This document shows, one piece after another, positions 6,720-9,011 of a stretch of 9,011 nucleotides of DNA (positions are counted from its first letter, which is position 1; each line of letters begins with the position of its first letter). The notes under the pieces were generated by a model, which saw only the letters and a program-made list of their open reading frames with translations, searched no databases and was not told the DNA's origin. The stretch is from positions 1 through 9,011 of the forward strand of contig CANQKJ010000077.1 of NCBI GenBank assembly GCA_947624465.1. Reading direction: 5' to 3'. Source of the DNA: an uncultured Oscillospiraceae bacterium (GTDB taxonomy: Bacteria > Bacillota > Clostridia > Oscillospirales > Oscillospiraceae). The translations under genes and the position numbers were made by a program.

Positions 6720-7505
6720 CTACCCTTTTCGGGATCGCTCGGTGTTCTTTTGATAGAGGAGATACAGCCCCTTGACCAGCAGATCGTGGTCGAATTTGAC
6801 CTCCCTGCGGCAGAGGCGGTACAGCTCGGGCATGGCGGTGCCGGTGGCCACCACGGTGGCGGCGGGGGCGCCGGCGGCACGTTCCAGCTCCCCGATGATC
6901 CGGTCAAATGCGCCGCTGTACCCGTACAGCACCCCCGCCCGCATTGAGTCCACCGTATTCCGCCCCAGCGGAGTGGTGACCCTGTCCATGGAGATCTGGG
7001 GCAGCTGCGCCCCGTTGCGGGACAGGGCCTCCAGGGCGATCTCCGGCCCCGGCATGATGGAGCAGCCCTCAAAGGCTGTCTCACTCAGATAGGAGAAGGT
7101 CACCGCGGTGCGGGAATTGATGACGATGGCCGGTGTGGGATACAAGCTGGAGGCCGCCACCGCCGACGCCACAATGTCGCTGCCCAGCTGGTTGTGGACC
7201 TCCGCCTTGATGTTGAGGCCGGTTTTGAGACCGGCCCCTACCACCAGGGGCGGCTTGCCCGTCAGCCGGACCAGGGTGCGGACGTAAGTCTGGGTGATGG
7301 GGGGCACCACGCTGGACAGGATGGAGCCCTTCACCGCGGACAGCTCCGCCCCGTAGAGCCGGAACACACCGGACAGATCCATGGCGCACCGGTCGTCAGT
7401 CATCTTAGTTTCGGTGTCCAGCCGGGACTGGAAGGACAGCTCCCCCTTTTCGGAGAACAGCGCGATAGTGGTGCTGATGTTGCCGATATCGATGGCCAGG
7501 ATCAT
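6720..7505 (-). CDS. Type III pantothenate kinase (CoaX) homolog with altered active-site motifs
   Basis: This 261-aa protein aligns over its whole length with CoaX, the ASKHA-fold kinase that makes 4'-phosphopantothenate for coenzyme A. Conserved parts are the start IDIGN (5-9), ILSSVVPP (62-69), LVVGAGLKTGL (87-97), EIALEAL (155-161), GRNTVDSMRAGVLYGY (181-196) and KGLYLLY (245-251). Several signature residues differ from what I know of the family. The DxGTATT motif is N130-S-R132-TAVT. GxDRxxN is G-S-D110-IVAS, keeping the aspartate but losing Arg and Asn. GGAxxPG is EGCSIMPG, and ATGG near 220 is ATGT. The DIGNTN opening is DIGNIS. It may be a catalytically weak or inactive paralog, or bind another ligand; an unusual active CoaX is not excluded. 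The ATG at 7505 has GGGGAG about 7 bases upstream. It is the last gene of the operon with the S51 peptidase, 24 bp downstream of it. Confidence 0.82.
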   Translation of the reverse strand: MILAIDIGNISTTIALFSEKGELSFQSRLDTETKMTDDRCAMDLSGVFRLYGAELSAVKGSILSSVVPPITQTYVRTLVRLTGKPPLVVGAGLKTGLNIKAEVHNQLGSDIVASAVAASSLYPTPAIVINSRTAVTFSYLSETAFEGCSIMPGPEIALEALSRNGAQLPQISMDRVTTPLGRNTVDSMRAGVLYGYSGAFDRIIGELERAAGAPAATVVATGTAMPELYRLCRREVKFDHDLLVKGLYLLYQKNTERSRKG

Positions 7506-7529
7506 ACGGCCTCTCCCCTTTCCTGTCGC

Positions 7530-8246
7530 TCAGAGGACGGTCACGTCCCCGTCTTCGCCGATCTTCCTCATGGCCCCGTCCTCGATGACCCACGCCTCGC
7601 CCCGGATCTCCTCCACGCCGTCATGGAGATAGAGATACGTTCCGTCGGGAAACACATAGAACCGCCGGCCGAAGCTGTCCGGAAAGGCGATCTCCTCAAA
7701 CACCCGCATCCCGTCCAGCAGATCATCCTTGATCTCTTGGTAGTGGGGCAGGATCATAGCCTTCGTCAGCCCCAGCCCCGGCAGGAACCGCTGATAGGCC
7801 GGGTCGACGGCCTCCCCCGGCAGTTCCGGCTGGGCGTAGACCACCTCGGCGCTGTTCATGGACCCGGCGCTGACGCCCAGTACCACACCGTCAAACTCTT
7901 TCATCAGTTCCCGCAGACGGATCTCCTGGAAAAAAGTGTTTTGGGTGGGCACGTGGCCGCCCATGAGGACGATGAAATCCGCGTTTTTCACCAGCTCCTC
8001 CGCCTTGTCCTGGTTGCGCCGGTCCAGTACATCCACCTGGGAGAAGCGATAGCCCTCCAGCCTGAAGCTGTCCAGCATACTGCCGGAGTACAGGTCGGTC
8101 TTGTCGTAGTCATCCGGCGCGGAACAGACGATCAGCGTCCGGCAGTTTTGCGGCACCGCGTCCCGCAGGGCGGCGGCAAAGCCGTTGGCGGGGTTCAGCT
8201 TCGGCGAGTCGGGGATATTGTGTTTGCTGGTCAGAAAACAGATCAT
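7530..8246 (-). CDS. Peptidase family S51 protein (peptidase E / cyanophycinase-like)
   Basis: This is a 238-aa cytoplasmic protein with the class I glutamine amidotransferase-like fold of S51 serine peptidases. Family members include dipeptidase E, which removes N-terminal aspartate from dipeptides. The nucleophile elbow is GVSAGS, with S126. H168 in ILPHYQE is the probable catalytic histidine, and E141 lies 15 residues past the serine, the spacing of the acid in PepE. FIVLMGGHVPTQN (91-103) is the usual Gly-rich strand before the active site. I start at the ATG at 8246, the residue M in MICFLTS. It lies one base after the stop of the upstream gene and 10 bases after GGAG. The ATG at 8255 would sit one base from that site, too close. 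Substrate is unknown. Tight coupling to the membrane-anchored gene upstream suggests one operon. Confidence 0.85.
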   Translation of the reverse strand: MICFLTSKHNIPDSPKLNPANGFAAALRDAVPQNCRTLIVCSAPDDYDKTDLYSGSMLDSFRLEGYRFSQVDVLDRRNQDKAEELVKNADFIVLMGGHVPTQNTFFQEIRLRELMKEFDGVVLGVSAGSMNSAEVVYAQPELPGEAVDPAYQRFLPGLGLTKAMILPHYQEIKDDLLDGMRVFEEIAFPDSFGRRFYVFPDGTYLYLHDGVEEIRGEAWVIEDGAMRKIGEDGDVTVL

Positions 8247-8247
8247 A

Positions 8248-8715
8248 TCAATCATACTCCAATTCGTTGCGAAGCTCCATCATCCGCAGCTCCCAGTTCC
8301 GGTCAGTGATGTCCGCGGCGGCGGTACCCAGCGCCTCGATGATCTTGTCCAGATGTTCCTGTCCCCGCTCCGGGTGGATGGTCAGATCGGCGTGCACTGC
8401 GCTGAGGGTAATATATGCCGTGCTCCAGGCGTCATGGCTGTAGGGCCAGGAGGAGGCCCGCTCCCCCGGCTTCGGCGCGGCCGCCAGGAACGCCTGCTGG
8501 AACGCCCGGAACTCCGTCACGCCGAACCAGTAATCGCGCTCAGCGCCCTGATTTCGGTACTCCTCAAAGCAGGTCTGGGCAGCCGCGGCCTCGTTCTGGG
8601 CAAAGCGCAGAGACTCCTCAAACGCGTTTTGCCGCTCCGCCTGCCATAACCAGAGGAACACCACAGCTATAACCGCAAAAATGATCGCTAAAATGATTGG
8701 GAGTCTCTTTTTCAT
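8248..8715 (-). CDS. Membrane-anchored protein of unknown function
   Basis: I do not recognise a family for this 155-aa protein. It begins MKKR followed by one long hydrophobic segment (about residues 5-25), so it is probably an N-terminally anchored protein with its remainder outside the cytoplasm, or a signal-peptide protein. No lipobox is visible. The rest is mostly predicted helix, rich in Ala, Glu and Arg. It contains FEESLRFAQNEAAAAQTCFEEY (about 32-53), a central WFGVTEFRAFQQ segment (63-74) and a C-terminal run of charged helices ending NELEYD. It could be a small helical bundle. It has one cysteine outside the membrane segment. The ATG at 8715 has AGGAGGG 7 bases upstream and sits about 25 nt after the start point of a strong promoter. 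The in-frame ATG at 8778 lies upstream of the promoter and is excluded. Its stop is separated by one base from the S51 peptidase start. Confidence 0.8.
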   Translation of the reverse strand: MKKRLPIILAIIFAVIAVVFLWLWQAERQNAFEESLRFAQNEAAAAQTCFEEYRNQGAERDYWFGVTEFRAFQQAFLAAAPKPGERASSWPYSHDAWSTAYITLSAVHADLTIHPERGQEHLDKIIEALGTAAADITDRNWELRMMELRNELEYD

Positions 8716-8745
8716 GGACTGACCCTCCTGGAAGCATCTGCCGAT

Positions 8746-8774
8746 ATTATACAATAAACTCCCCTGTATGTCAC
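8746..8774 (-). promoter_or_regulatory. Strong sigmaA promoter of the three-gene operon
   Basis: On the minus strand, GTGACA (8774-8769, 5 of 6 consensus) is followed after 17 bp by a perfect TATAAT (8751-8746). The start point would be near 8739, with a leader of about 24 nt to the ATG at 8715. The -35 box lies only a few bases past the T-tract of the leuB terminator, so the two transcription units are packed end to end. Confidence 0.85.
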
Positions 8775-8785
8775 GCAAAAAAAAT

Positions 8786-8817
8786 CAGCCCTCCGCCGGG
8801 AAACTGGCGGAGGGCTG
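8786..8817 (-). terminator. Intrinsic terminator of leuB
   Basis: CAGCCCTCCGCC (8786-8797) and GGCGGAGGGCTG (8806-8817) form a perfect 12-bp GC-rich stem with an 8-nt loop. On the minus strand it is followed by A and then eight T residues. It begins 15 bp after the leuB stop. This is a textbook rho-independent terminator. Confidence 0.95.
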
Positions 8818-8832
8818 TAAATATAGTCGGAT

Positions 8833-9011
8833 TCAAATGTTGTCCCGGATGACCTGTCCCATCTGCTTCGTGCCGATGACGGCCTCCCCTGGCTTGGCGA
8901 TGTCGGCGGTGCGCCAGCCGTCGGCCAGGGCCTTATCCACCGCCGCCTCGATGGCGTCGGCCTCGGCGGCCAGGTGGAAGGAGTAGCGGAACATCATGGC
9001 GGCGGACAGGA
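8833..9011 (-). CDS. leuB: 3-isopropylmalate dehydrogenase LeuB, C-terminal part
   Basis: Only the last 58 residues are in the window, and the gene continues past the right edge. LeuB oxidises and decarboxylates 3-isopropylmalate with NAD+ in leucine biosynthesis. The fragment LSAAMMFRYSF, then a helical stretch (EADAIEAAVDKAL), WRTADIAKPGEAVIGTKQMG and a short terminal helix, follows the LeuB C-terminus closely; the TADI motif near residue 34 of the fragment is typical. Isocitrate and tartrate dehydrogenases share the fold, but the LSAAMM-RYSF and TADI-GE-GT features favour LeuB. The stop is TGA at 8835-8833, and a strong terminator follows. Confidence 0.88.
   Translation of the reverse strand, partial: LSAAMMFRYSFHLAAEADAIEAAVDKALADGWRTADIAKPGEAVIGTKQMGQVIRDNI

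Noticed and set aside
8716..8778. 21-residue extension of the membrane-anchored protein
   Set aside because: Its ATG lies upstream of the -35 box of the operon promoter, and the internal MKKR start has an excellent ribosome site and places the hydrophobic segment at the N-terminus.

Overview
The window is a GC-rich chromosomal segment of a low-GC-lineage relative, most likely an endospore-forming clostridium of the Oscillospiraceae type (Flavonifractor/Lawsonibacter-like). This rests on the product set (a CwlD-like spore-cortex amidase, TrmK-Nif3, a small DUF1858 redox protein), strong AGGAGG ribosome sites and Bacillus-type sigmaA promoters. The genus is inference. Nearly every gene is on the minus strand; the one exception is a small cysteine-rich ORF at about 1.2 kb. 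There are no tRNA, rRNA, CRISPR, IS or phage signals.

Layout from left to right. (1) 1-961: a tyrosine recombinase of the XerC/XerD family, cut by the left edge. (2) 962-1223: a 262-bp divergent intergenic region holding a perfect 13-bp inverted repeat, a weak promoter candidate for the recombinase and a copy of the 16S rRNA anti-Shine-Dalgarno sequence. (3) 1224-1430 (+): a 68-aa cysteine-motif protein whose 3' end overlaps radA tail to tail. (4) 1374-4995 (-): a compact cluster transcribed trmK > nif3-like > cwlD-like > radA, with a 4-bp overlap between the first two genes and a 6-bp gap between the last two. (5) 5061-5258 (-): a DUF1858 CxxC mini-protein with its own promoter, Shine-Dalgarno and terminator; the terminator lies just before trmK. 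(6) 5346-6536 (-): a class I PLP aminotransferase with its own promoter. (7) 6720-8715 (-): a three-gene unit from one strong promoter, made of a membrane-anchored protein of unknown function, a family S51 peptidase and a type III pantothenate kinase homolog with altered active-site motifs. (8) 8833-9011 (-): the C-terminus of leuB, followed by a textbook terminator.

Most of this is housekeeping: DNA repair and recombination, tRNA modification, cell wall or spore cortex work and amino-acid metabolism. The least ordinary parts are the CoaX-like protein, which has lost the DxGT signature and other kinase residues and sits in an operon with a peptidase and a membrane-anchored protein, and the structured region between the recombinase and the small ORF. 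I see no clear new multi-gene defence or mobile system.
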